Source: Plectrocnemia conspersa (lineage: Eukaryota; Arthropoda; Insecta; Trichoptera; Polycentropodidae). Taken from it: a stretch of 64,000 nt of DNA. Position numbers and translations under genes: made by a program. The notes beneath the pieces are model-generated. The model had not been told where the DNA came from, ran no database searches, and worked only from the letters and a program-made list of their open reading frames with translations. This document shows, one piece after another, positions 48,401 through 61,390 of this stretch. The stretch's first letter is position 1. Each line of letters begins with the position of its first letter. The DNA lies in the NCBI GenBank assembly GCA_009617715.1, contig VTFK01000534.1, positions 124,001 to 188,000 of the forward strand, given 5' to 3'.

Positions 48401-48907
48401 AAATATACTATAATACGAGCGATACACGAGTAGCACTCTACGAACGTCTGGATTAAACTAATACCTCTTATACTACACAGGCGTGAGGTATACGTATTGT
48501 AAACATTCATGTTAAGCACGACAACGTGTCGATTCGATGGTGTGTCACGCGTTGGAGATTACAGCGTCTCAAATGCATCTTTGTACATGATTGATACGCA
48601 CGGGGTCGCACTGGTGTGAGTGCGGATTAGGCAAACGCCTAAGGCGATAATTTCGACATGAAATTTAAATTTAACGTGAAAAAATCTAGACTTGATGAAT
48701 TTTATATTAAATTAAGGGCGGAATCATACATTAAAATAGTCCATTATCTTATATTTATTACCATTTAAATCTGGGTTCAGTAACATTCTATTTTTATATG
48801 GCTAGATTAAAAATATTTAAAGCTAGGCGAAAGCAAAATTAAGTGGTTATTTATTATTTTTAATTGTAGTTTCAAGTTTAAAAATTATATGATATTTGCA
48901 GCAAAAG

Positions 48908-49185
48908 CAGGGACGTAATTTAAGAGCTGGGGGCATTTTCCTTACCTTAATTATCGCTAGAAAATTATTTAAATAAATATTATAAATCTCAATAAATCGA
49001 AATATTAAAATAGCTAGAAAAAGCGGAAATGACGTTTCTGAATCTGAATCAGAAATTCTTTGGTTATCCCTCAAAAAACTAAAAAAAAAAATGAATCTCG
49101 AATCTATCATGCAAATTTTTATTAAATATGTCATTTTAGTGAAATCATAGCGAAATACATTTTCACCGGTAGATATATATTTTTT
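48908..49185 (-). repeat. Repeat family R1, copy f
   Basis: Reverse copy starting GCAGGGACGTAATTT. It has the same junction as the other copies (ATGACGTTTCTGAATC, then GGTTATCCCTCAAA) and the TTTTCACCGGTAGATATATAT segment. Confidence 0.6.
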
Positions 49186-49324
49186 CCAACTGTTTTTAAT
49201 TGTGGAATAAAAAACGAAACGTATCTTAACCGAATGCGTGCGATTAATCTATTTATTGTAAATCTTATATTGTAACATACCAAAAATTTACTTTAATTTG
49301 GTATCATGATATTGATCCTTCAAA

Positions 49325-49395
49325 TAAAGAAAATCTAGGAATATTTAATCTGTAGTGATAGATCGGAATTATATTTTTATAATTATTACTAATTT
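49325..49395 (-). repeat. Repeat family R6, copy 2
   Basis: Reverse copy: AAAATCTAGGAATATTTAAT, CTGTAGTGATAGATCGGAAT and ATTATTACTAATTT. Confidence 0.5.
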
Positions 49396-51413
49396 AAATA
49401 CCATCATAATTTAAAAAAAAATATAGGTTTCGTACCAAAGTCTTTCTGGTATTAGTCACCTACTTGTATCACCCGTCTACCGTGTTGATATTTGTATAAC
49501 AGTATATATGTGAAAAGGCATTCTTAGTGATATATTACTATATTTCCGATTTGCGTAAAAGACAATGTTTTGAATTATGTCCCTGAAATGCCGAGAGCTT
49601 CTTTACTATATTGTTAAGATTATGAGCTCAAAGGCATTGTGCGCTCTCTAGAATAATTTGATGCTTGAGATCGTAAAATTGCATAAATTGTTTGCTCACG
49701 TATGGATTAAGTCAAAGGCTTTATGTAAATCTAGATAATTAGATCATAAAATGGAAAAAATCCACATTATGACATGCAATGAGAATTTTGTTGTTTTTTC
49801 TTTCGTTCAGAGAATAGCCAAGAATATTATGCAAAGCGTGACATTGCTGATTTTATATTTGTTTCATTACATTTATTCATTTAAATAGATTTAAATCTGG
49901 CGAAAATTATTTCGCGTCAAAGCGTCTTAATCTTTTGCGCTCAAAATCTCAAGTTAAACACTCGTAATTTTGCGCATCACGATCGTAGTACAGCGCTCGT
50001 ATATAATATAATTTTATACATCTTTAAGCTTACTTAAAACTTAAGCTCACATTTGAGAAAGTACTTCAAGAATGGCTTAATTAAGGCTTATGCACTAAGA
50101 TCTGCGCATTACACTTTAATGATGCAGTAAATGTATACTTTTTATTGTAAAAAAATATTTATTAAAAATAATACAATTGCAAAGAGGTTTTAAACGAATT
50201 TTATTTTATATACACATAGATTACTTGTTTTTAAAAGTATATGAAATAAAAGGTTTGAATTCTTTCATCGTATTAGTCGGAGTCTGGTAATTCCCCGCTC
50301 TATGTGGATTTCATTTAAAAGTGTCGATTCTTAGTGGACTTGTGATTCGTATATTTTGAACTATATACAATGGAAAAGTCCTTTAATAACCAATTATGGT
50401 TCAAAAAATATTAGTATGAGTATATTGTGTTCAATGTGAATTTTATATACCTATGTATGTACATATATTGTATAATACGAACACGGGGTTTGAAAAGTCC
50501 TCCAATACTGATTTTATGTGATTGATACCCCGATCGTGTTAGCCTCGAATGTCATGTAATGGTCGATTCGAGAAGAGAACAACACACAATGACTATGCAC
50601 AAGGTTGATAATAATAATTGTACGTATACCTACCGCCCTGTAGGATATATCATTCGATCCACATTTTCTACCCTTTTCTAAAAAGAGAAAATGCGATTTA
50701 CTATCCGGTGATTGATTTATTCCTGTCAGAATTTTTGACATAAATGCGATATTAATATTATTTTCATATCCAAAAAAGTACGGCGAATAAATAGAGTGAT
50801 TCTAGAATTAAAGAGGGAAAGAGCGAGAGAGAGAAAGTTCAATTAGAAAGGAGACGATATTTGCACACAAAGTTCAGTAACGAACGCTCAATTAATTGAG
50901 CGACATCTTGCAATAGGGAGCAATAGAATTAAGCACACATTTCAACTTGTGTATTATATGAATGTGTGTGTTCTTCATGTGAAGGTTTCGCGGGATGTAC
51001 ACATAATTGGGCGCAAGATAATAATAACAATACCAGTGTTTTGATGATTAACAATACTGTGCATTAATTCAGAAATAGTAATAATAATAATTAAAATGGT
51101 TGTGTGGATTGAAATACAAAAATATTTAAATTATTAAAAGCATAAAATATGATTTGTTTTGCTTAGACTTTTAGTGATGAAATAAATTTAGGTGTAGTAA
51201 AGATAGCAAATTATGTATAAAGACATAAAAGGTAAATCAATAAATTGTAAAATAATAATATTTATTGATTTATTTAAATTAAATTAGAAGTATTGTGACC
51301 CAATAGGTAACCCTAATGCATCATAATGGTCAAAAGCAATACATAGTATTATATTATTTCAATGAACAAAAAATATATTATTTGTAAAATATATAATACT
51401 AACGTAAAAAAAT

Positions 51414-51415
<2 letters not shown>

Positions 51416-51505
<90 letters not shown>
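51416..51505. repeat. (AT)45 microsatellite
   Basis: Ninety bases of uninterrupted AT dinucleotide. The alternating Tyr-Ile reading frames here on both strands are a by-product, not genes. Confidence 0.97.
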
Positions 51506-51508
<3 letters not shown>

Positions 51509-51839
51509 ATCGTGATTCTCAAAGCCGTTACGAAACCCAAAACTAAAATTCCATGAGAATAGTTTCATTGTTGACAGCATCCTTTCGTAGTTTGAAAAAC
51601 GGCTTTAAAATTCATTTCGAGTACAGGTGAATTCGGATTCCCTCGACCTGCAGGAGGATTTTAATACTTTATGAAAGTGGGCTTGCGATAACCGATTGCC
51701 TTTCAGTGTCATGAAATGTCATACAGTTCCTGTTAAGATGATTTGTGTCTATCCTCCTTTTATAATATGTTTTATGCCTTTGACCATCGTAATGAATTTT
51801 ACTTACTATATCACCATAGTCCTAATTTTATTAAATAAA

Positions 51840-52060
51840 AAAATATCCGAGTACATTTTCATGGGTAGATATATATTTCTACTAGCTAGAATATAATTTA
51901 ATTGATAGACTGCTCTAAAATGTCTATTAAATTCAACTTGACAGTTGCATGTCCATCTGCTGCTCATAGCTAAGCCTAACCTTAACGAATTAACCTGTTG
52001 AACGTTGATCAACCATAGTTATATTAAGGAATTTAAAAAAATACAGTTAGGTTAGGTATG
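51840..52060 (-). repeat. Repeat family R1, fragment g
   Basis: Reverse fragment: ACATTTTCATGGGTAGATAT, GACTGCTCTAAAATGTCTAT, then a CCATCTGCTGCTCATAG segment and AAGCCTAACCTTA, matching the other end of copy c. Confidence 0.55.
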
Positions 52061-52389
52061 TTTCGCAACTGTTACAACAAATGTGTATTTTTTAGTGAAG
52101 GTATTATTTCGAAGGTATAGTTGGACTCTATACATTTAAAAATATATGACTAATGGTACTTAGTTCCGATATTTCCTTTTTTTTTTAAATAATATGACAG
52201 ATTTGACTAGCTAATAATTATAAGGGACATTTTTATAAAATATTTTTTATGAAATTCTGACTAAAGCTAGGTTTTGTCTACACATGTTAAATTGAAAGAA
52301 ATACGAAATAATACACTTTATTTTGTAAAATATTTTTGACAAAACCTCGTGTTATTAAAAAATCTCAATTCAAAAATGAAATATTATAA

Positions 52390-53720
52390 ACATAAAAACA
52401 ATGTTTTTCTTACTTACAAAATGACACGCTGCTCAAAAAATTTACCACCAGAAAATGCTTTCGTTTTGGACTAAAGAAACCATAACTCAAATAAAATTCA
52501 GTAAACATAGAGTAATTTTCTTCTTTACACTGTGTTTATTAATAAATAAAAACGTTAAATGAAAATTTGCGAGTAGATTTTTCAAAAAAATAAACATTGC
52601 AAATAAATTTAACGCTTAAATATTCACATATTTTATAAGCTATTCCGTGTTTTTGAAGGTAAAAATCAATTTACGTCGATTTAGTCAATTTTGTGCGACG
52701 TAAAAAAATGCTGTGGAAAAAAATTACAACCAGATTATGGTTAAATATATTTCTTAAGAAACGTTGTTAGCTCAAAAACTTATAGAATAATCCCATATAT
52801 ATATATAAAAACAATATTTAATTCTTAAAATATTGTTAAAAAATATAAATGATTTATGTATGTAACTGTGCAAGCAAATTTAATAAAAAAAAATTAACAA
52901 CGCAATTAAATTTAAACTTGGATGTTAACTGTATAGACATATAATATAGTATATTCTTATAGTGTTTTAAGGTAATGAGCCAACTCAGTAAATTTTGTGT
53001 AATATAAAAAAGTGCTTCACAAGAAAAATTACTACCAGATTATGTTGAAATGTATTTTTTACGAAACATTGTTGACTTAAAAAATCTTAAATCAGAGGTA
53101 ATTTATTTAATCTCAAAGCTTTGTTTATTATTAAATAAAAATGTTTTATGAAACCTTGCGACGCCAATTCAATATAAAAATTGAGCAACGTGAATAAAAT
53201 ATTTTAGGTATACACGCTTTAATATCCACATATTCCATAGACTATTCTGTGATTTTTAAAAGTAAAAACCATCTGACGCGTTCTAAATTCAGCAATTAAA
53301 TAAATTTTGTGCAATAAAAAAACTGTTATGCTCCAAGATATTTAACGAATCGTCGTTGACTTAAAAACTTAACCCATAGAAAATTGCATAAATATTAAAA
53401 AAATCTATTTAAACTTTTAGTTTTATAAATTTAAAATTAAAGGAATAAAAAAGCTTTATTAAGTAAGAAAGCCTGATAATTTTAAATCTACAACAATAAA
53501 AATTGCACCACCCAAAATAACTTAACTTAATACCGCGTTTGAATCCATTTATCTGCGGAGCAAAGCAGTTTAATGCTATGCATTCATGTATATATCGTGG
53601 TTATTATTAGTAAAAGGTTAAAAATAGCTTCTCAAGAAAAATACCACCAGATTATGCTCAATGATATTTTTGCCGAAACGTCGTGGACTTAAAAAATAAC
53701 TAAAATGATTAATCTGGCAA
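52390..53720 (+). repeat. Degenerate tandem array, about 300-bp units
   Basis: The word ACCAGATTATG or a variant recurs at about 52,446, 52,730, 53,033, 53,330 and 53,646, a spacing of roughly 285-315. Each is preceded by TTTTGTGC/GTAA-type sequence and followed by ACGAAACATTGTTGACTTAA-like sequence. Units also share GTTTATTAATAAATAAAAA and CACATATT...TAAGCTATTC segments. Diverged satellite-like repeat, at least four units. Confidence 0.6.
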
Positions 53721-55289
53721 TATTAAAACTTCCAATTCAATAATAATCATACACTAGCACTTCCATTTAGTATAAGTCAATGATTATACTTAAAAGATGG
53801 TTTGGGTTTGAATTCCATTTATTCATAGCGGTTTTTTCAATAGCTTTGCCAGTAGGGCATTTTTTATTTTCAAAACCATGTGAACCATAGTATTTTTTTA
53901 ACAGATGTTTTGTACATTCTTTGTAACTGATATGCTAAAAATCAGGAATAAATCCTAAATAAATACATAAGTATGTAGCAAAAATAAATAAATAATTCTG
54001 TGATAAATTACAATATTCCATGTTTAAATAGATTTCGGGCTCATAATAAGTATTGAGATTTTTTTAAAATGCTCAGTATTTTTTTACAGAACCGATATTG
54101 TTTTAAGGTGAAATAAATCACTGCAATACAATAATGATTATTTTTATAAAAAAATATGAGCATTTCTAACCTCAAAAAAAGCATATATAAAAAATGGATA
54201 AAAACGATAAATCTGGAAGTCAGTTTCCAAGTATAAAATTAATATTATCCTACTAATGAATAGTAACGATCTTTTAAAAACAAATATTTATTTAGAAAAC
54301 CCTTGCTAAACTACATGGAGCTACATTTATTGTTGTATTCGTACCACAATTAGACATCGTTAATGGAATTGCGCAAATGTATCAATTTAGAAGTTCTGAG
54401 AATTCAATTCCAGTAATTCATTGTAGCAATTCAAATCGTTTCCAGAACGTTAGCGTTTACATCTTAGTCTATCGATAAATCGTTTTAGGTTACTTCCAGA
54501 CGTTTAGCCATTATAAATCACAGTATTATCTACAATTTATTCAATGGATACAAATGACAGCATTTTTTCATAATCGCCATCATAATTCATGTATAATCTT
54601 GACCTTGTATGCAAGTAACGAGTTTTCAAAAATTACCTCGATTTCAAGTTAAACTACATAAATATCCATAAAATGTGCACGATATTTATTTAAGCCACTC
54701 AGTCGGAAAATAGCATGCGAAGCATATTTTCGCGATTAGATTCTTCGAGAAAATACCCTCGCTTATTAAATTTGAAGCCCTTCCAATAGCTCAATTTGAA
54801 ACGCTCCTTTTAAATTTGCATGTCTCGTGTGTACATTTTTTTCATTCAATAATACACTGATAACATTAGGTTAAACGGTAAATATAATACAGCGTATGAT
54901 AAATAAGAAGCGTAGGGATGAGCGATGTAGCACGGTTGAGGGGTTGGAAAAGTTTATCTATATCTCATAAGACAAAAGAGATATGTTTTCAATAAGGATA
55001 ATGGACATGCTGTACGGAGGCTCTACATATCGACAACATAAATCCGAGGTATACGTTCAGATTATTAATTTTCCGAATACATATATTATGTATTAAGAAG
55101 TTTTGGATCAAAACACATTAGATATCAAAGTGCTATTTTATACCGGTAATTTTAACAATAGTCTCTTTTATATATAATTATTATTGTGAATTTGTATTTG
55201 ACATTATGAAATTTCGTCTTTTGATTTTTTAATTCATGTTTGTCTCGTGTCACTTCAATAATTTATTGGCGATTTGCGTATCCATACGA

Positions 55290-55690
55290 TACTCTAGTTT
55301 ATTGCGTCTTCAAACATAGTTCCATTGTTTGGAATCTGAGTGAAGCGAAATATTCTTTGCTGTTGGATAGAATTCAAAGAAAATTTCTGAGATAGCTTTC
55401 CAATAGGGATTACAGGTATACAATTCACTGCATTATTAGCGTAGCATCTACTCAATGAAGCAGATTTTAAAGTTGCTAAGGCGCATTGTCGCCAACCCGT
55501 CAATACTCGGTGATTTTCGGCTGAGAGCTTTATAGTGTCCTAGAGAGTCGCGATCGCGTCCCTTATTGTTCTATATTGCCAGGACGTCAGCGCTTTAAGA
55601 CGCTTCTCTTGCACAAGTCATCCAGATACTCAACAAACTTGCCGAACATAGTGATGTATTCGGCGATAGCTTTAGTGTGCACCATAAATA
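55290..55690 (+). mobile_element. LINE ORF2 C-terminal relic
   Basis: The plus strand contains SSIVWN...AKYSLLLDRIQRKFLR, a well-known segment after the reverse transcriptase in CR1/Jockey-type elements (normally SVVWxP....IExxQRRFLR). Downstream frames include pieces such as FYIARTSAL and ILNKLAEHSD before the similarity fades. Many stops; inactive. Confidence 0.5.
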
Positions 55691-56324
55691 TTTTTCGAAT
55701 GTATAATTATATAATAGCCATTATGACGCATTAGGAAAACTGTCATTATGGTCAGATTTGTAATAAAAAATAACAAAAATAAAATATGTAAAATAATATT
55801 TATAATAATTTATAAAATTATAAAATTACTTATTTCTTAAAACTCTAATTGTGTAAAAATAATATTGAGATATCAATATATTTTTAAATGTTAAACTAAC
55901 TAATCTAAGCATTAGATATTAATAAAAATATGCAGTGTGAAATGTTTTTTAGTCCATGTATACTCTACTTTAGCAACACATTAGTTTGAATGTCTAATAG
56001 CAATTATTAAATACTAAAATAGTTGAGTGAACAGTACCCGCACGCCTGATAGCTGCGGTACCTCACGACAGTGAGATACCATTGCTGGAAAATAATTAAT
56101 TTGCTATTATTATATTTACAATAAATTCCTTATCATTAATCTATTTTCCTCCAAAACCTGACATATAAAATAACAGAAAGCCACTACTATAAGTCTTTGA
56201 AAATGCTGGCCTTTTGAACATATTTTCTCATTACGTTGTAATGTCAAAAGGTCTTATAACTATCCAACACGAAAAACTATAAACTAATCCATAAAAGTCC
56301 TGGATTCGAATCTTATAAAAACAA

Positions 56325-56440
56325 TAATGTTCTTCAATTTCTATCGTGTCTGATAGATTAAAATTGGTAATTAATCCATAATTATATTTTCAATCGATCA
56401 TTACAAATAAGGTTTTCCTACATTTTCTTTCTGTTATAGA
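56325..56440 (+). repeat. Repeat family R6, copy 3
   Basis: Forward copy: TTCTTCAATTTCTATCGTGT, TTAAAATTGGTAATTAAT, TCGATCATTACAAATAAGG and TTTTCCTACATTTTC. Confidence 0.55.
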
Positions 56441-58233
56441 TGAGTATTGTGATAATTTAAGCTGTTATAGTTTATTATTCATAAATATAAATATCTTGCC
56501 TAAACAGAAATTTGGCTTCAGATGTTCTCATTTTTATACGGATCGATTACATGGAGTTGTGAGATATATTCAAAAAAGCTTTGACAAAAAAATTAGAACC
56601 ATAGCAGTGTTTTAGGACACCACTTAAGCTCTATTTTCAGAAAAATATTCACAAAAAATTAAATAAAAAAACAGCATTAGAATCACATACAAAAAATATG
56701 TGTAACAAATAATATAACAAGTAGTCTGTCATCTCGGTAATTTGATTGAAAAAAAACCAGAATGTTCTATTTGACACTCCACGTTAATCACATCGATTTT
56801 ATAACGCCACTCGAATTAATTAATTTCTTTCTCAATACAGTTAAGGTTAAAAATAAAGCTATTAGTTAATGGATAATTAAGACATACGGAGTTCTACATT
56901 CGTTGGAAACAAAGAGAAAAAAATTCAATCTTCGCTAATGTCCAGTCGTCAATCTTTGTTTTTGCTTGTATGACGTTCGAGGCAGAAGCAAATTTGTGTT
57001 TATTATGGAGCAAATCCGTTTTTAGAAATGGAAAGATTTGGCACATTTGCAATGCTAATTCGCAAGTCGAGCCGGAAGGCGAAAATAATTTATTTAGATT
57101 GTAGTAACTAGCGCACGTATTATGTACATACATAGAAATGTGTGGCAGCGTTCTCCAGGTGAACCGAAACAATGATGACAAAATGTCTAGATCTAGAAAT
57201 TTCGAATATTTCGCATAGTACGAAAGACGAGCGAAGCGTATAATCAATGGTATTTACCACATTTTCAAGTAGAAAAATCCTATACACTATTTGGAGCAAC
57301 TCGCTCAAAGTGAAATATGTATGTGAAAGGGGAAAAGAATTTAAGGTCTTATAAATATGCAATTCTTAGGTTTTAATAAAAAGAGTGGTCTAAAAATAAA
57401 TGCTTTTTTTAAATATATATAAATATGAGTACGATAATATTATATATTCAGAGCAAATAAAAATCTTTGTAGTTTACAAAAAACTCTTATAAAGTATATT
57501 TTGATATCCAGATTTAGAAGCTGTAAATGAGTTATTTTATGTAATTTAATAAATATGGACGTGAGATTTAAATAAAATCACGAATCAGAAAGTGCAATAA
57601 AATAATATAAAAATAAATAAGTGCAAGTGCTAGATTATTAACTTTTAGTGTTAAAGAGCCAAGTGATGAAACGATAACCAGCATCTATTATATTATATTA
57701 TTAGATATATTTTATGTAAATAGTACAAGCATTATTATCATTATAATTCGAGTTCTATCCTTAGAAAGCTTTAGTTCAAAGGAATAGATTGAATATCTTT
57801 ATATACATGTGTATATCTTGTAATATAATATATTGATAGCGAGCCCGAGAAACATCTTTAGAAAACCCGAACCAATATACTTTACATAACCTTCTTCCCT
57901 CAGACACGCGAACATTGACCGCAAATGAAAATTCAAAGCTAGCAAATAATAACATTATTTTTCAGACGATTTAATTAAATAGAAAAATAAATAATAAGTT
58001 TAACGGCGTAAACTTTGCACTCACTGTTTCAGTTGAAGTTTAACCGAGCGAAAACGCATTTATGCCGCGGCATAATATTCTATAAATTTCAAACTGCGAT
58101 ACGATCGATCGATCGGCATGAAATTTGCAGCTCAAAGTTTAACTGAATATACGCTTTCGCCCGAGAAGTATAAATCATGACGAAATTATGCGCGAAAGTT
58201 CAAATTGGAGTTGCGTGAGCTTTTAGTTAAAAA

Positions 58234-58330
58234 TATGGGAAAATAACCGGAAAGGGAGATTCAGGCACTTAACGACACAATAGAAAATTGAATAACCAAG
58301 ATAGCGCATAACAGCTTTATAAATTATTAT
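58234..58330 (+). repeat. Repeat R4, copy 1
   Basis: CGACACAATAGAAAATTGAA followed by AAGATAGCGCATAACAGC is repeated at 60,913-61,010. It lies just beside the mariner relic. Confidence 0.55.
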
Positions 58331-58404
58331 CAAAAGATATTTTTTTATTGCTTGCAACTTAATATATATCATAATCATAATATTAAATATCGATATTTCA
58401 TATT
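58325..58404 (+). repeat. Direct repeat R5 flanking mariner, left
   Basis: ATCATAATCATAATATTAAA and the TATCGATATTTCATATT that follows (58,368-58,404) are repeated beyond the other end of the mariner relic. Weaker similarity extends left to about 58,325. It overlaps the last codons of the transposase frame. Confidence 0.5.
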
Positions 58405-59290
58405 TGGTTCTCTAAATAGGCTTCGGTTTCGGCGATGATCTCCTCGTTCAACGTGAATCTTTTTCTGGCGAGCCATTTCTTCATGTTTAGAAACAGTAGA
58501 AAGTCGCTGGAGGGCAAATCTGGTAAATACGGCAACAATTTGAAGCATAATTCATGCATTTTCACTTTCAAAACTGCACAAGTATTAACCCGTGCATTGC
58601 CTTGAAGGAAGAGCAGTTTCTTCTTTGATAAATGTGAGGGTATTTTCATGATTTTTTCACTCAACCGGTCCAATAACAACGCAGAATACACTCCATTTAT
58701 TGTTCTTTATTTTTCCAAGTAGTCAATTTAGATGTTTTTGCGCGCATCTCAAAATACCGTGCTCATCAACTTGCCGGCGAAATTTACTATCTTCGCCTTC
58801 TTCGGAGCCGAATCGTTTCCAGAAACCTACTGTATAGACTGTTCCTTTATCACTGAAAAGTAGTGATGGATACATGTTACATGACTCGTTAGGGTTGCCA
58901 CGGAGAAGCGACAAACTAGCCATTCAATCGACCACACGATTGTGTTTATTCTACACTGTAAGGAAACGCAGCTTATATATTTTTCATACTCAATTTCATA
59001 CAAAATTGCAACCACTGAGCCATGTGACCTCAACAAGTTTGGGCATAAGACCATATCGTGAGTTTTGTCGATCATTTCTGGCATAGTCACCACAAGTGGA
59101 TGTTCCAAATGATGTTCATTACTTGTGAATGTACGACAACGTTTAAACTCATTCACTCAATTGTAACCATTTTTAAGCGCTGGTGAAGTGCCATAAACTT
59201 CGATTTTTTTCGGTGTTTTCTCTTTCAAATGAAAGTGTTTAATCCATACACGAAAGTCGTTTTTTCCATTGTTTGCTTCAATCGATTGTA
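58398..59290 (-). mobile_element. Dead mariner transposase
   Basis: Antisense frames follow mariner order: NDFRVWIKHFHLKEKTPKKI with YGTSPALK (59,160-59,290), FKRCRTFTSNEH...PEMIDK (59,030-59,160), a SAPKKAKIV-like segment (58,730-58,830), then a 97-codon open end with LLLDRLSEKI, FLQGNARVNTCAV, LPDLPSSDFLLF and RFTLNEEIIAETEAYL. The second catalytic position, normally D in HQDNAR, is G (codon 58,599-58,601). There are several stops and frameshifts. The coding part is about 0.9 kb, close to the family's usual 1 kb. Ends are not defined; direct rather than inverted repeats flank it. Confidence 0.75.
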
Positions 59291-59414
59291 AAAATAAAGG
59301 ACGCGATAAAACGGCTGACGGCAACAGTCGCCACAAAAAAGTTGTTTGTTTTGCGCATTGATCAATGAATATTAATCGAATATCCAAGCTAGCGTATATT
59401 TGATTTATTATTTC

Positions 59415-59492
59415 TTATCATCGGATATTATTAACTGTTTGGAATTTAATTTACATCATAATCATAATGCTGAAATATCGGTATTTCATATT
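59415..59492 (+). repeat. Direct repeat R5 flanking mariner, right
   Basis: ATCATAATCATAATGCTGAA and the ATATCGGTATTTCATATT that follows (59,455-59,492); same orientation as the left copy, about 1.09 kb apart. Confidence 0.5.
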
Positions 59493-60912
59493 TTATAAAC
59501 GAAAATTATTAATGAATATACAAAAAGTAAACAGTTGTACAATTATATTTTAAAGATTAGGATTTAAGCGTCTACTATAAAGTTAAAATTTTTTTGTAAT
59601 AAGCATTTGAAGCCATATATTTAAAAATAATTTAAATTATATAGTCATATCTGCTTTGGATGACTCAAGATCCTAATAAACGTATGACTCATTGATTGTT
59701 TACGCTTATTATCTATATTTCTTAGACAGAATTTCTTTAAATTTGTTCCGAGAAACATCGCTATATTTTTTGGGACGGCAAACAGTTGTCACTTAAGAAT
59801 TGTTTGTATATATTATATATATAGCACATTTCATTGCGCATTAATCGATATCAATCAGTATACATAAATGTCAAGAGTGCCAAAACAAAACAATTAATCT
59901 CTCTGGATGTTTCACTCCTACTCTTTGCTGGGAGTAGATTCTATTCATAATAAGCACAAAGTATTTTAATGTACTTTTTGTGTACTTTATATTTTTTTAT
60001 TTGTGTATCATTATAGCAAATTACGTTTAAATATATATATTTTTATTTAACAATTTTATTATCGGTGTTCTGGTATTGAAAGCTGTAAAAATTACCGTGT
60101 AAACAGCATAAATCAGCTGAAAATTATGTAAAAAGAATTGAATGGAGTTGAAATATTTTTTCATTGCTCTCGCAGGCGAATTGAGCTTATTAATAATTAG
60201 GGCGATCAATAAAGAGCGTTTGCCGGCAATTCAATTATCATGTATAGTATTAATTTGAAACCTTATTGCGTCAATTGTACAGTAATACACTAAAATAAGT
60301 TTAACTACGCGGCCATAAGCAAAAACTTTGAAAAATGTATTAAATGATGCAGCTGTTTCTTTAGACAATAAGTTTTTGTCACCTAGCGCAATTTTATGGT
60401 CAAGATTTATATGCTATTGTCACACTCGAAACACAGGCTTTTGTGATTCTTCAAATGCATTGTTACGGATTATTCGGAGAGTAGCATATAAAAACATAAA
60501 TATTTATGTCAGTCTTGTTTATTCTCAGTTCATAAATGTACCAAGCTAATTGACAAATTGGCTGGAATAAACCCGTTTCTCATTAGTTAAAGCTGCTAGC
60601 AAAAATCGCGTACAACAAGGGGAACTACGATCGGCGATCTTATATTAGCAGATATTATTGTGTTTAGTTTTAGTAGGACGTATTATATGTACCGTTAGTA
60701 GCCAAAAGCAACTATGTCCAGAGAGAAATAGATTTATTGTTCAAAACAAAATATAATCTTAAGTTCCAATACAAAATAAAATTTACGAAAAGTTGAAATT
60801 ACTTTTAAATTTAAAATTTACAATCGATATATAAAATTTATTTTTAACGTCCCACAGCGCTCTAGAGGATTTCAGATAATCAATTAAAATTTTAACTGCA
60901 CAAGGTTTAATA

Positions 60913-61010
60913 ATTCAGGAATATTACTGGGAAACGGGTCTCGAAAATTTAACGACTCAATAGAAAACTGAATAAGCAAGATAGCGCACAAAGCTTTTAT
61001 TATAAGAAAG
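60913..61010 (+). repeat. Repeat R4, copy 2
   Basis: CGACTCAATAGAAAACTGAA followed by AAGATAGCGCACAAAGC; second copy of the 58,234-58,330 sequence in the same orientation, 2.7 kb away. Confidence 0.55.
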
Positions 61011-61340
61011 CGCATATAGGTTTTGTCGAACATTGTAGATTCTAATTTACATATTATATCCATGTGGGTACTATGCGTGAAAAACAGATTAAATAAAACA
61101 ATTTGATTTTAAACTCTAATGCGGTTGTATGAAAGGAAGAAGCGGGTTGGAAAATTACTTTTTTTCTTTGGAGGAAAAATAAATAAAAATGGGACGTGTT
61201 ATCTGCTCACGTGGGTTTTGTGTGGGTATTGATTATATTTATATGGCAGCACCTGTAAAGAGCGGAGATTTATTTTAATGATTGTGGTTTTAATCTGTCC
61301 CTAACGTAGCGTAGTCGTATATTAACGAAGCGCGCGCGAG

Positions 61341-61390
61341 TGACGTCAATACTAATATAAAACGACGCAAATTTTCGGAGCAGGCAGTCG
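61341..61390 (+). promoter_or_regulatory. Candidate CRE + TATA + initiator core promoter
   Basis: In a CpG-rich patch (about 61,300-61,400) within AT-rich DNA: a perfect CRE palindrome TGACGTCA (61,341-61,348), TATAAAA (61,356-61,362), and GGCAGTCG whose A lies 30 bases after the first T of the TATA box, where an insect initiator is expected. No substantial open frame follows within the window; the first ATG gives only eight codons. The transcript and even its reality are unproven. Confidence 0.35.

Noticed and set aside
51349..51580. Reading frames of alternating Tyr and Ile on both strands
   Set aside because: They are translations of the (AT)45 microsatellite.
56894..57362. Two overlapping minus-strand frames of 80-117 codons
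   Set aside because: No recognisable domain, no splice context and base composition like the surrounding noncoding DNA.
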